From Psychrobacter lutiphocae DSM 21542 (GTDB taxonomy: Bacteria > Pseudomonadota > Gammaproteobacteria > Pseudomonadales > Moraxellaceae): DNA of 64,000 nt. The position numbers and the translations under genes were made by a program. The stretch spans positions 124,001 to 188,000 of the forward strand of contig NZ_KB907622.1 of NCBI RefSeq assembly GCF_000382145.1, in the 5' to 3' direction. A model generated the notes under the pieces. It was given only the letters and a program-made list of their open reading frames with translations. It had not been told where the DNA came from and did no database searches. This document shows, piece by piece, positions 27,749-36,390 of this stretch (position 1 is its first letter; each line of letters opens with the position of its first letter).

Positions 27749-28084
27749 TTATTCGCTAAAACGGCTTAAATTAGATAATTTAGGGTTGGCGTTTGGATTA
27801 CGGCGTAATAATAGTGCCATACGACCTATACTGTGAATCAGCTGCGCCCCAGTTTTTTGTGATAACTCAGCACAAAAAGCATCACGATCTTCTTTGCTGC
27901 CTGGCGGTGTTTTGATTTTGATCAATTCATGATCGTTTAAGGCACGCTCAAGCTCTTCAAGTACAGATTCACTCAAGCCTTTACTTCCTACGGTGACCAC
28001 AGGCTTTAACTCGTGACCTATGCCTTTTAAGCGGCGTAATTCGGTATTATCTAACGTTGAACGTTTGTTATTTGTTGCACTCAT
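27749..28084 (-). CDS. yhbY: YhbY/CRS1-domain RNA-binding protein
   Basis: YhbY is a small KH-like RNA-binding protein associated with 50S ribosome precursors. The 111 residues match the single CRM domain: LRRLKGIGHELKPVVTVG, then GLSESVLEELERALNDHELIK in sequence, and the GSKEDRD loop before AQLIHSIGRMALLLRR. It is divergent from rlmE, another large-subunit maturation gene, which is the usual neighbourhood (yhbY-rlmE-ftsH). Confidence 0.93.
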   Translation of the reverse strand: MSATNNKRSTLDNTELRRLKGIGHELKPVVTVGSKGLSESVLEELERALNDHELIKIKTPPGSKEDRDAFCAELSQKTGAQLIHSIGRMALLLRRNPNANPKLSNLSRFSE

Positions 28085-28287
28085 AATGTCTCGATTTATT
28101 GATTTCAGTATTAATTATTAGGCCTAACTATACCAGCCGTGAAAATTCAACCTTGAGCAAGCGACGAAGGCTGACTCAAGCCGACCATTATAAAGAAAGT
28201 TTAAGTCTGTTGCATACTATTTGTCTTGTTGTCTCCAAATTAATGCTAGAATTGATAATCACTGATTTTAACCATATATTTTGCAGC

Positions 28288-28328
28288 GAATTATAGAAAC
28301 TGAATTATAGAAACTGAATTATAGAAAC
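28288..28328 (+). repeat. 14-bp tandem repeat, three copies
   Basis: GAATTATAGAAACT is repeated at 28288, 28302 and 28316 (last copy 13 bp), immediately before the rlmE ribosome-binding site. Confidence 0.9.
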
Positions 28329-28347
28329 AAAGGTAGAGAGGAACTTA

Positions 28348-28980
28348 GTGGCAACCCGTATTACTAAAAAAAACTTATCAAAAAGTAGCAAGGCTTGGAT
28401 GAAAGAGCATCTTGATGATCACTATGTGCAATTGGCGCAAAAAGAAGGCTATCGTGCACGGGCTGCATATAAGCTGCTTGAAATTAATGAAAAAATGGGT
28501 CTAATAAAAAAGGGTATGACTGTTGTAGATCTAGGCAGTGCTCCAGGTAGCTGGTCTCAGGTAGCAGGTAGATTGGTTGGGGATGATGGGATTTTGATTG
28601 CCTCAGACATTCTGCCAATGGATGCCTTGGAAAACGTGACCTTTATCCAAGGCGACTTTCGCGAGCAAGAAGTTTTTGATCAATTAATGAATGAGGTAGG
28701 AGATAGGCAGGTGGATGTGGTGCTATCTGATATGGCACCCAATACTTCAGGTCATGCAGTTATTGATCAGCCACGTATGATGTATTTGTGCGAATTGGCA
28801 GTCGATTTTGCTCTAAAAGTTTTACCAAAAGATGGCAGTCTAGTCATGAAAGTATTCCAAGGTAAAGGTGAGCAAGAGTTGCGTAAAGATATGCAATCAC
28901 AGTTCTCCAAAGTTCGAACCATTAAGCCAAGTGCTTCACGACCACGCTCAAAAGAAGTATTTTGGGTCGCTACCAAATAA
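28348..28980 (+). CDS. rlmE: 23S rRNA (uridine-2552-2'-O)-methyltransferase
   Basis: RlmE (RrmJ, FtsJ) methylates the A-loop of 23S rRNA late in 50S assembly. The 210-residue protein shows GYRARAAYKLLEI with the first catalytic Lys, the SAM-binding VDLGSAPGSWSQ, the central VVLSDMAPNTSGH with catalytic Asp, and LVMKVFQGKGEQEL with the second Lys. The GTG at 28348 is the start, with GAGAGGA six nt upstream. It is followed by ftsH after a 570-bp gap, whereas in most relatives the two are almost adjacent. Confidence 0.96.
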   Translation: MATRITKKNLSKSSKAWMKEHLDDHYVQLAQKEGYRARAAYKLLEINEKMGLIKKGMTVVDLGSAPGSWSQVAGRLVGDDGILIASDILPMDALENVTFIQGDFREQEVFDQLMNEVGDRQVDVVLSDMAPNTSGHAVIDQPRMMYLCELAVDFALKVLPKDGSLVMKVFQGKGEQELRKDMQSQFSKVRTIKPSASRPRSKEVFWVATK

Positions 28981-29551
28981 GATTTATTGGTATTTATGTT
29001 GTTTTAACATACTGTTTGACATATTTAGGGCATAATAGTCATTTTTATGCTTGATAAATATCCTAGGTGACCTAATAAAGATAGTTATAGATATAAAAAG
29101 GCATAAAGGCATAAAAAGCGATCGTCATTAATTGATTTAGTTAATTGATAATTATTAGATTAATTGATATCTATTAGATAGCTTTTAAGAAATACTAGTA
29201 ATAAATGCTGGTTAATACCCGTAACATCAAAAAATGGATAGAATGAAAGGGTTATTACTGACCTTAAATGACAGAAAGCTAACCAGGTGTATTAACTAGG
29301 TGACGAAAAGTGACGAGCGGTTTTTGTTTTTGTACCTCATGTTATAATTTGCTAACTAAAAAACAGTTCATAAACTGTCATTGTAATCATATTTGAGGAC
29401 GAGTGCGCAGTAAATAAACCACAAATTTAATGACACATTTTTGAACACATTTATTTTTTGAAACAGAACTTTTTTGAATATATTAAGTTTTAAACCTTTT
29501 GAACAGGTCAACTTTTTTGAATACATCAACAAGTAAGGGATGGTATAGCTT
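28981..29551. other. long leader between rlmE and ftsH
   Basis: There is no gene. It is AT-rich, with a cluster of five TTTTTGAA-like motifs in the last 120 bp and short GATAATTATTAGAT-like direct repeats near 29140-29180. A promoter for ftsH is expected here. Confidence 0.5.
29438..29521 (+). promoter_or_regulatory. cluster of TTTTTGAA motifs before ftsH
   Basis: TTTTTGAA or TTTTGAA occurs at 29438, 29455, 29471, 29497 and 29514, with spacings of 16-26 bp. They lie 30-115 bp before the ftsH start. Function unknown; heat-shock -35 boxes (TTGAA) are a possibility. Confidence 0.35.
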
Positions 29552-31456
29552 GTGAGCGACATGGTAAAAAATACCTTATTGTGGCTAGTTGTTATCGGTA
29601 TATTAGTGCTGATATTTAGCAACTTTGATAGTGGTAATGAGCCTGATACGCTCAATTACTCTGAGTTTGTAACTCAAGTCACAGAAAATCAGGTAAAAAG
29701 CATCAAGATTGACGGTGAGCAAATCACTGGCGAAAAAGTTAACGGCTCAGAATTTGAGACCGTTCTTCCTGCGGTGGCTGATGATGAGCTTATGCCAACA
29801 TTGCGAGCGCATAATGTCGAAGTACAGGCAGCTGCGCCTGAGCGCCAAAGCATCATGATGCAGTTGTTAATTGCAAGCTTTCCTGTGCTATTGATCATCG
29901 GTATCTTCTTATTCTTCATGCGCAATATGCAAGGTGGTGCAGGTGGTAAAGCAGGTGGCCCGATGAGCTTTGGTAAATCTAAAGCCAAAATGCTCGGCGA
30001 AGATCAGATTAAAGTTAGTTTTAAAGATGTGGCTGGTGCCGAAGAAGCCAAAGAAGAAGTTGTTGAGGTTGTTGACTTTCTGAAAGATCCAGATAAGTTT
30101 ACTCGCTTAGGTGCAACCATACCACGCGGCATCTTGATGGTAGGTCCACCTGGCACAGGTAAGACCTTACTTGCTAAGGCCATTGCTGGTGAAGCCAAAG
30201 TACCCTTCTTTTCAATTTCTGGTTCTGATTTTGTTGAGATGTTTGTTGGTGTGGGTGCCTCACGTGTGCGCGATATGTTCGAGCAAGCCAAGAAAAATGC
30301 GCCTTGTATTATCTTTATTGACGAAATCGATGCCGTTGGTCGTAGTCGTGGTACCGGTATGGGTGGCGGTAATGATGAGCGTGAGCAGACGTTGAACCAG
30401 TTGCTTGTTGAAATGGACGGTTTTGAGGGTAATGACGGTATTATCGTGATTGCAGCGACCAACCGTGCTGATGTGCTTGATAAAGCCTTATTGCGTCCAG
30501 GTCGTTTTGACCGTCAAGTACATGTTGGCTTACCTGATATCAAAGGCCGTGAAGAGATCTTAAAAGTTCACTTACGTAAGCTACCTTCAACTGTTGGTGT
30601 TGACGTAAATGCGCTTGCACGTGGGACCCCTGGCTTTAGTGGTGCACAGCTGGCTAACCTAGTTAACGAAGCAGCTTTGTTTGCGGCCCGCCGTAATAAG
30701 ACCAGTGTCGATATGAATGACTTTGAGGATGCCAAAGACAAGCTATTTATGGGTCCTGAGCGTAAGTCTATGGTATTGCGTGAAGAAGAGCGCCGTGCAA
30801 CTGCTTATCACGAAGCAGGACATGCGTTGGTTGCCGAAATGTTACCAGGCACAGATCCTGTGCATAAAGTAACCATTATGCCACGTGGCTGGGCGCTAGG
30901 GGTTACTTGGCAGTTACCTGAATTTGACCAAACTAGCTTGGATAAAGCAAAAATGCTGAACGATATTGCCATCTTATTTGGTGGTCGTATCGCAGAAGAA
31001 GTGTTTGTGAATCAAAAAACAACAGGTGCTTCAAACGACTTTGAGCGTGCCACGAAAATGGCACGTGCGATGGTCACTAAATATGGTATGTCTGATGCGC
31101 TTGGGGTGATGGTCTATGAAGACGAAGAAGCTCAAGGCTACTTTGGTGCAGCAGCACGTACCATCTCTGAAGCAACGCAGCAAAAAGTGGATGATGAGAT
31201 TCGTCGCATCTTAGAAGAGCAGTATGATATTGCACGTGAAATTATTGAAGCTAACAAAGATAAAATGCATGCCATGGTCGATGCGCTGATGAAGTGGGAG
31301 ACTATTGATAGAGATCAATTGCAAGATATCTTAGCAGGAAATGAGCCACGTGAGCCACGTGTCTATCAAGATGAAAAAGATGTGACTCCACCAAAAGATG
31401 AGGTAGAAACAGGCACATCATCTGGACCAACACCACCGCCATTACCAGCGATGTAG
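29552..31456 (+). CDS. ftsH: ATP-dependent zinc metalloprotease FtsH
   Basis: FtsH is the membrane-bound AAA+ protease that removes LpxC, misassembled membrane proteins and other substrates. The 634-residue protein has two membrane helices flanking a periplasmic domain (about residues 7-24 and 103-122). The AAA module has Walker A GPPGTGKT at 198-205, IIFIDEID, and the second region of homology [20 protein letters not shown] in parts. The protease site is HEAGH at 420-424. The C-terminus is Pro/Thr-rich. GTG 29552 is used; ATG 29561 (MVKNTLLW) is the alternative and aligns with the E. coli start. Confidence 0.97.
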   Translation: MSDMVKNTLLWLVVIGILVLIFSNFDSGNEPDTLNYSEFVTQVTENQVKSIKIDGEQITGEKVNGSEFETVLPAVADDELMPTLRAHNVEVQAAAPERQSIMMQLLIASFPVLLIIGIFLFFMRNMQGGAGGKAGGPMSFGKSKAKMLGEDQIKVSFKDVAGAEEAKEEVVEVVDFLKDPDKFTRLGATIPRGILMVGPPGTGKTLLAKAIAGEAKVPFFSISGSDFVEMFVGVGASRVRDMFEQAKKNAPCIIFIDEIDAVGRSRGTGMGGGNDEREQTLNQLLVEMDGFEGNDGIIVIAATNRADVLDKALLRPGRFDRQVHVGLPDIKGREEILKVHLRKLPSTVGVDVNALARGTPGFSGAQLANLVNEAALFAARRNKTSVDMNDFEDAKDKLFMGPERKSMVLREEERRATAYHEAGHALVAEMLPGTDPVHKVTIMPRGWALGVTWQLPEFDQTSLDKAKMLNDIAILFGGRIAEEVFVNQKTTGASNDFERATKMARAMVTKYGMSDALGVMVYEDEEAQGYFGAAARTISEATQQKVDDEIRRILEEQYDIAREIIEANKDKMHAMVDALMKWETIDRDQLQDILAGNEPREPRVYQDEKDVTPPKDEVETGTSSGPTPPPLPAM

Positions 31457-31511
31457 TATGGTCTCGTTAATTTGATCGAATCCTAGTTATTATCAATCCC
31501 TTTCAGTTATC

Positions 31512-31544
31512 AAGCCCTTTCAGTATGGTTGAAAGGGCTTTTTT
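31512..31544 (+). terminator. intrinsic terminator after ftsH
   Basis: AAGCCCTTTCA (31512-31522) pairs with TGAAAGGGCTT (31530-31540), 7-nt loop, then T4. Confidence 0.85.
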
Positions 31545-31660
31545 ACGATGAGCATACAACCTTAGGGTAGAATAACACCGTCTTATTAGTCGATATCTGT
31601 TAGAATACTCGATATTTATTGTTTTAAATTTTATATTGGTACCTCGCTCTCAACTCTTTG

Positions 31661-31732
31661 TGTAGGCTGTGGCTTTAGCCCAGCATATTTGGTTAAAAAT
31701 ACGTGTCGCTGGGCTAAAAGTACCAGCCTACA
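31661..31732. repeat. 72-bp imperfect palindromic element (MITE-like)
   Basis: The left arm starts TGTAGGCTG and ends TTTAGCCCAGC; the right arm starts GCTGGGCTAAA and ends CAGCCTACA. Twenty of 24 arm positions pair, with a 23-nt centre. It is intergenic between ftsH and folP and is not a terminator, as no T-run follows. Confidence 0.75.
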
Positions 31733-31804
31733 TTGGGTTGTAATAAGTGAAGAATGGGGTATTGGTTTTACTCATTACAAGATAAGCTATCCTAAGATAC
31801 AGTC

Positions 31805-32710
31805 ATGCAATTACACAATCTACCTCAACATCAACTCACGACAACAACTTTGAGTGGTACTCAAAAGCAGTTAGACTTGTCTAAGCCCCATATTATGGGT
31901 ATCTTAAATGTTACCCCTGACTCTTTTTCTGATGGTGGCCAGTATAATACAGTACAAGCAGCGCTAGCCCGTTGTGAGCAAATGCTCAATGAGGGAGCGA
32001 CCATCATAGATATTGGTGGTGAGTCTACTAGACCAAACGCCAGTGCAGTGAGTAGCGAAGATGAGTGCGCGCGCGTGGTGCCAGTGGTAGAGGCTATTCG
32101 GCAGCGGTTTGGTGAGCAGCTTTGGATCTCAATTGATACCAGCTCACCAATAGTTATCGAGCAGGCAGTGCAGGCAGGTGCTGATATTTGGAATGATGTC
32201 CGCGCACTAAGGCGTCAGGGTGCACAGCAGATGGCGGCCAAGCTTGATATCCCAGTAATCTTGATGCATATGCGCGGCGAACCAACTACCATGAATATGC
32301 AGGCACAATACCAAGATGTATTGGTTGAGGTTATCTCAGAGCTAACGGTAGCTATTGATCAAGCTGAGCAAGCAGGGATAAAGCGTAGTAATATTGTGAT
32401 AGATCCAGGCTTTGGATTTGCCAAAAATTATGATCATCATATACTACTCTTAAATCAACTTACTCAGTTACATAAGTTGCAGCTACCTATTTTATTTGGT
32501 GTTTCACGCAAGCGTTTTTTGGGTGAGGTGCTGACCAATACTAAGTTGCCAGCCTTTGCTGAACACCAAGTCATCGATAGAGATGGGGTCGGTATGGCAG
32601 CGGCTTTATTAGCGTACCAGCAAGGGGTAAGTATTGTGCGTACTCATAATGTGGGATTGACCATGCAAGGGCTGGCACTGTGGCAGCAGTTAAATACTGC
32701 CAGTCACTAA
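31805..32710 (+). CDS. folP: dihydropteroate synthase
   Basis: FolP condenses p-aminobenzoate with the pterin diphosphate in folate synthesis and is the sulfonamide target. The 301-residue TIM barrel has GILNVTPDSFSDGGQY (loop 1), GGESTRPNA (loop 2), ISIDTSSP, DVRALRR, ILMHMRGEP, IDPGFGFAKNYDHHILLL and VSRKRFLGEV, with the terminal VRTHNV. A 30-residue N-terminal extension precedes the core. No strong ribosome-binding site is seen at 31805. Unlike in E. coli, glmM does not follow. Confidence 0.96.
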   Translation: MQLHNLPQHQLTTTTLSGTQKQLDLSKPHIMGILNVTPDSFSDGGQYNTVQAALARCEQMLNEGATIIDIGGESTRPNASAVSSEDECARVVPVVEAIRQRFGEQLWISIDTSSPIVIEQAVQAGADIWNDVRALRRQGAQQMAAKLDIPVILMHMRGEPTTMNMQAQYQDVLVEVISELTVAIDQAEQAGIKRSNIVIDPGFGFAKNYDHHILLLNQLTQLHKLQLPILFGVSRKRFLGEVLTNTKLPAFAEHQVIDRDGVGMAAALLAYQQGVSIVRTHNVGLTMQGLALWQQLNTASH

Positions 32711-32720
32711 AGACCATCAG

Positions 32721-32764
32721 TTACTAAATACTAGAAGTCACTAAATACTAGAAGTCACTAAAGA
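32721..32764 (+). repeat. 17-bp tandem repeat
   Basis: TYACTAAATACTAGAAG occurs at 32721 and 32738, with a partial third copy at 32755, just after folP. The 3' end of folP (CAGTCACTAAAGACC) resembles the unit, so it may have spread from the gene end. Confidence 0.8.
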
Positions 32765-32885
32765 CTGTGTTAGGTTGCAAATTTAAAGACATATCAGCAA
32801 CATATTGAGCTTAACGAATGTAGCTTTAAACGAAATAAGTTTAACAAAGTTGCGAGTGAAGAAATCTTGTTATAGGAGAAGTTGT

Positions 32886-33149
32886 GTGAGCACTCAACCT
32901 GAACCAACCAATGAGCAAAGAAGAGTCATCTATCAAGCACGCAGAGGGTTAAAAGAGTTAGATTTTTATATAGACCCTTACGTTAAGCAACACTATTTGA
33001 CTGCTGATACTGATGAGCAGGCCACTTTCGCTAAGTTGTTGACCTATGAAGATCCTGATTTATTAAACTTCTTTATGAATCAAGATACCCCAGAAGATAC
33101 TAAAGTTGCAGAATTAATTGTGAAATTAAAGAGTTTACAGTATGACTAG
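32886..33149 (+). CDS. sdhE: SdhE/YgfY-type FAD assembly factor
   Basis: SdhE helps attach FAD covalently to the flavoprotein subunit of succinate dehydrogenase. The 87-residue five-helix protein has the family pattern RRVIYQARRGLKELDFYIDPYV, where the usual RGxxE loop is RGLKE, followed by FAKLLTYEDPDLLNFFM. The start is GTG 32886, since AGGAG lies 7 nt upstream; the frame is open from 32805, but the extra 27 codons have no ribosome-binding site and no family match. It is followed by a ygfX-like gene, the usual partner. Confidence 0.88.
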   Translation: MSTQPEPTNEQRRVIYQARRGLKELDFYIDPYVKQHYLTADTDEQATFAKLLTYEDPDLLNFFMNQDTPEDTKVAELIVKLKSLQYD

Positions 33150-33297
33150 TGGTGAATGCCTGTTATCCATACGCTAGTGCGTATTATTAATAAGGAAAAT
33201 CTAGCACTTTATCTGCTCAAGACAGGATAGAACATACAGGCATATATATAACTACGATGATAGAGCAGAAAACTGGAAAAATCAGGAAGATTAGGCG

Positions 33298-33723
33298 ATG
33301 AGTAGGAAATTGGCCACCGATATCAAGCGCTTTAGTATTTTCCAACATATATATGGAATGATGCTTTTGTTATTGAGCTTAGGTGTCTTATTTACCCTTG
33401 ATGTCAGCTGGATTTGGATGGTTTCTGTTAGTCTAATCAGTGTGATGCTTTATATACTGGTAGTGATGCGAATGCGTAATCAACCACTGCATATGACTTT
33501 GGTTGATGTCAATGCCAGTCGTGGTGAGTGGCAACTTTTGTATCCTGGATATGATAAGCCTATCTTATGGCAAGCGCAAATGCTGGCAATTCAAAGTATG
33601 CGCTATTGCGTGTTGCTGACATTTCAAACTCAATATCCTAGCGCACGTAAAAAAATGGTTGTTATCTGGCAAGATCAAGTATCAGCTGACGTTTGGCGAT
33701 GTCTAAAAGTGCTTAGCCGTTGA
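33298..33723 (+). CDS. YgfX/CptA-like small inner-membrane protein
   Basis: The 141-residue protein has two membrane segments (MMLLLLSLGVLFTLDVSW and IWMVSVSLISVMLYILV parts of residues 20-60), then a soluble beta-rich half with GEWQLLYPGYDK and VVIWQDQVSADVWRCLKVL. This is the layout of YgfX (DUF1434), commonly encoded after sdhE, and the terminal VWRCLKVL fits its WRxLRxxL end. YgfX has been described in E. coli as a putative toxin of a type IV-like pair with SdhE; whether that applies here is unknown. Confidence 0.65.
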   Translation: MSRKLATDIKRFSIFQHIYGMMLLLLSLGVLFTLDVSWIWMVSVSLISVMLYILVVMRMRNQPLHMTLVDVNASRGEWQLLYPGYDKPILWQAQMLAIQSMRYCVLLTFQTQYPSARKKMVVIWQDQVSADVWRCLKVLSR

Positions 33724-33790
33724 GTTGAGTTTGTGTTGATAGGTTAAAGTTGATTAGGGTTTGTTGAATATTCAGTATATGCGCTCAATA

Positions 33791-33887
33791 GCAGTCAGGT
33801 TTACAAGCAGTCAGGTTTACAAGCAGTCAGGTTTACAAGCAGTTAGGTTTAAAAGCAGTCAGGTTTAAAAGTAGTCTGGGTTTAAAA
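33791..33887 (+). repeat. 16-bp tandem repeat, six copies
   Basis: GCAGTCAGGTTTACAA is repeated from 33791; later copies have GGTTTAAAA and the last is 17 bp and diverged. It sits between the ygfX-like and yidB-like genes. Confidence 0.95.
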
Positions 33888-33978
33888 AATAATTTTCGTG
33901 TAAAAAACAGGCCAAATTTTCCTACGAAGATGAATGTTTAGCAGCCCTTAGTGAAAGTTAATAAAAAATGGAGAAGTC

Positions 33979-34674
33979 ATGAGCTTATTAGGAAATTTAA
34001 TTACCCAAGTTGCCCGTCAAGCACTAGATCCAGAAGACAGTAAGCGTAATCCGGTAAACCAGCGCATTGAACCTCGTGCCACAGGTGGCCTAGGTGACAT
34101 TCTAGGTAGCGTGCTTGGTGGTGCAAATAACACTACTCAAAGTCAGCAAAATACTCAAAGCGGTGGCTTTGATATGGATGATGTGCTAGGTAGTATTATA
34201 AATAGTCAACTGGGCGGAAAAGCTAGCAGTACTGGTGGTCTTGGTGATATCTTAGGCAGTGTATTAGGGAATACCAATACGGCACGTTCTGGAGGCGGTG
34301 GAAAAGCGATGTTGGTAGCTAGCCTACTGCCCATTGTGCTTAATTGGATTCAGCGTAATGGTGGTTTGTCTGGCGCTTTGTCAAAAATACAGCAAATGGG
34401 CTTTGCAGACCAAGCTCAGTCTTGGTTGAGCACAGACACCGAAAATCAAAATCTTGACCCCAATCAAATCAACAAGCTGTTTGACGACAAAGAGATTGAG
34501 CATGTGTGTCAACATACTGGAGCAGATGAAACTGAAGTACGTCAAGGTTTGGCTGAGCTACTGCCCGAAATTGTCAATCAATTGACGCCAACTGGAGGTC
34601 TGGATCAAGAACAACAAGCCAATAGTGAAATTAGTGATATTTTAAGTCAGATTTCAGCAGTATTGCCTAAATAG
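33979..34674 (+). CDS. YidB-family (DUF937) protein
   Basis: The 231-residue protein starts with a MSLLGNLITQVARQ helix, followed by Gly/Asn/Gln-rich repeats with two copies of TGGLGDILGSVLG (about residues 36 and 90), then a folded C-terminal half (ASLLPIVLNWIQRNGGLSGALSKIQQMGFADQAQSWL) and a terminal helical region. This is the pattern of YidB/DUF937 proteins of unknown function. No signal peptide is seen. The duplicated low-complexity block may vary in length between strains. Confidence 0.8.
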   Translation: MSLLGNLITQVARQALDPEDSKRNPVNQRIEPRATGGLGDILGSVLGGANNTTQSQQNTQSGGFDMDDVLGSIINSQLGGKASSTGGLGDILGSVLGNTNTARSGGGGKAMLVASLLPIVLNWIQRNGGLSGALSKIQQMGFADQAQSWLSTDTENQNLDPNQINKLFDDKEIEHVCQHTGADETEVRQGLAELLPEIVNQLTPTGGLDQEQQANSEISDILSQISAVLPK

Positions 34675-34736
34675 CCAGCGTTTAGCTTCCGTATTAATAG
34701 TTTTATATTAAAAATAATCATAGCAAAGAGGCCATC

Positions 34737-35453
34737 ATGTTTTTGGCAGTAGATACCGTTTTTGATCAGTGCTCAGTGGCAATCGTCAATGAGCAATTGC
34801 AGACTTTAAGTTGCCATACTCAAACTGGGAAACGTGAGCAAACTCAGCAAATACTGCCAATGATTGATGCGGCTTTACAGCAAGCACGCATTAAGCTTGC
34901 TGATTTAACTGCGTTAATTTTTAATCGTGGTCCAGGTCCTTTTAGTGGTATTCGTATCAATACTGCGGTGGTACAGGCATTAGCTGTGGCTCATGATTTA
35001 CCTTGTGTTGGTGTGTCGAGTTTGGCGGCTATTGCACAAGCTGCGCATGACCAATACGGCGTTGAGCGAGTGTATACAGCGTTAGATGCACGTATGAATC
35101 AAGTTTATTTTGCAGAGTATCAACTGCAATACTGCGAGAAAAATGATATCAATATAGCAGAAGGAATAAAGGCGCAGGCGGTCATGAGCCTAGTTGATGA
35201 AACACCAGAACAATTAATGGATTATCAGCAGACAACCGCCAAACACTTAGCAATCGCGGGCAATGGCGCATCGTTGCTGACTGCTCATGATGGACAACGT
35301 CTATATCCAGATGTCTATCCAGATGCGTTAAGCTTGGCAAAGCTTGGTATTGCTCATTATCACCGTTTTGGCGGTGTTCCAGCAGAGCAGGCTTTGCCAG
35401 TATACTTGCGTAATGACGCCTGGAAAACCTTGAAACAGCAGGGAAAAGCTTGA
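34737..35453 (+). CDS. tsaB: tRNA threonylcarbamoyladenosine biosynthesis protein TsaB
   Basis: TsaB is the scaffold partner of TsaD in making t6A37 on ANN-decoding tRNAs. The 238-residue ASKHA-fold protein has the N-terminal LAVDTVFDQCSVAI, the GKREQTQQILPMI helix, and FNRGPGPFSGIRINTAVVQALA, the hallmark of the family, then VGVSSLAAIAQ. It is intact, 58 bp upstream of uppP. Confidence 0.94.
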   Translation: MFLAVDTVFDQCSVAIVNEQLQTLSCHTQTGKREQTQQILPMIDAALQQARIKLADLTALIFNRGPGPFSGIRINTAVVQALAVAHDLPCVGVSSLAAIAQAAHDQYGVERVYTALDARMNQVYFAEYQLQYCEKNDINIAEGIKAQAVMSLVDETPEQLMDYQQTTAKHLAIAGNGASLLTAHDGQRLYPDVYPDALSLAKLGIAHYHRFGGVPAEQALPVYLRNDAWKTLKQQGKA

Positions 35454-35510
35454 TTTTTATCATATAAACTTCTTATCTTAGTTATCAAACCTTTATAGTG
35501 AGCATTTATT

Positions 35511-36362
35511 TTGGATTTATTACTCATCTTGCAAGCCATTATCATGGGTATCGTTGAGGGTATTACTGAATTTTTACCCATATCCAGTACTGGCTACTTA
35601 ATTCTTTCTGCTGATATTATGGGGTTTTGGACGAAAGATAAAGCAGACTTGTTTATTGTTGTGATTCAGCTTGGTGCTATCTTGGCTGTCATTTATGAGT
35701 ATTGGGGACGGCTATGGCATGCTTTAATGGGACTAATTACTGGTAAGTCTGAAGGTGCAAATACACTGACCAACCCACGTCAATTAGGATTGAGTCTAAT
35801 TGTAGCCACCATTCCAGTTATGATTGTTGGCTTCACGATGGCAGATCAAATCAAGCAATATTTGTTCAATCCCTATACGGTTGCCATGATGCTTATCATT
35901 GGGGGATTACTGATATTTTATGTTGAACGCAAGCAGATTGACCTTATTGCTAAAGAGGCTGAAGACGTCACTTTAAAAACAGCATTAATGATTGGTCTGT
36001 TTCAATGCTTAGCACTGATTCCAGGTACTTCACGTTCAGGCTCAACCATTATTGGTGCACTTTGGCTGGGTGTCTCTCGTAAGGCAGCGGCTGAATTTTC
36101 TTTCTTTTTAGGGATACCTGTTATTGTTGGTGCTGGTCTATTAGATCTATTAAAGCATAAAGATGTTTTGAGCAGTGGCCAAGATTGGTTGGTATTAGCA
36201 GTAGGTATCGTGGTGTCTTTTGTGATTGCGCTACTGTGTATCCGCTGGTTGGTGGATTGGGTCAGTCGCCGTGATTTTACGATTTTTGCTTGGTTACGCA
36301 TTGTGACAGGTGTGCTGGTATTAATGGTGTCTTGGCTATTTGGCTATAACATTGAGGGTTAG
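35511..36362 (+). CDS. uppP: undecaprenyl-diphosphatase (BacA type)
   Basis: UppP removes a phosphate from undecaprenyl diphosphate to recycle the lipid carrier for peptidoglycan and O-antigen. The 283-residue membrane protein has the BacA motifs EGITEFLPISSTGYLIL near the N-terminus (residues 17-33) and PGTSRSGSTIIGALWLGVSR near residue 170, with about seven to eight membrane helices. The start is TTG 35511 (MDLLLILQ), which aligns with homologues. No ATG is available upstream of the conserved region. Here it supports the lipid II pathway genes in the window. Confidence 0.95.
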   Translation: MDLLLILQAIIMGIVEGITEFLPISSTGYLILSADIMGFWTKDKADLFIVVIQLGAILAVIYEYWGRLWHALMGLITGKSEGANTLTNPRQLGLSLIVATIPVMIVGFTMADQIKQYLFNPYTVAMMLIIGGLLIFYVERKQIDLIAKEAEDVTLKTALMIGLFQCLALIPGTSRSGSTIIGALWLGVSRKAAAEFSFFLGIPVIVGAGLLDLLKHKDVLSSGQDWLVLAVGIVVSFVIALLCIRWLVDWVSRRDFTIFAWLRIVTGVLVLMVSWLFGYNIEG

Positions 36363-36390
36363 TTTGTCACAAAAAGGTAGCACTTGTCAG

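Noticed and set aside
28099-28296. 65-codon ORF between yhbY and rlmE
   Set aside because: No ribosome-binding site, no family match and low-complexity composition; likely chance in the divergent spacer.
29368-29655. 95-codon minus-strand ORF upstream of ftsH
   Set aside because: It overlaps the ftsH start and has AT-driven composition with no start signal.
33791-33887. Possible CRISPR array
   Set aside because: Units are 16 bp and contiguous with no unique spacers. It is a simple tandem repeat. The same holds for 3310-3453, 14273-14326 and 61843-61914.
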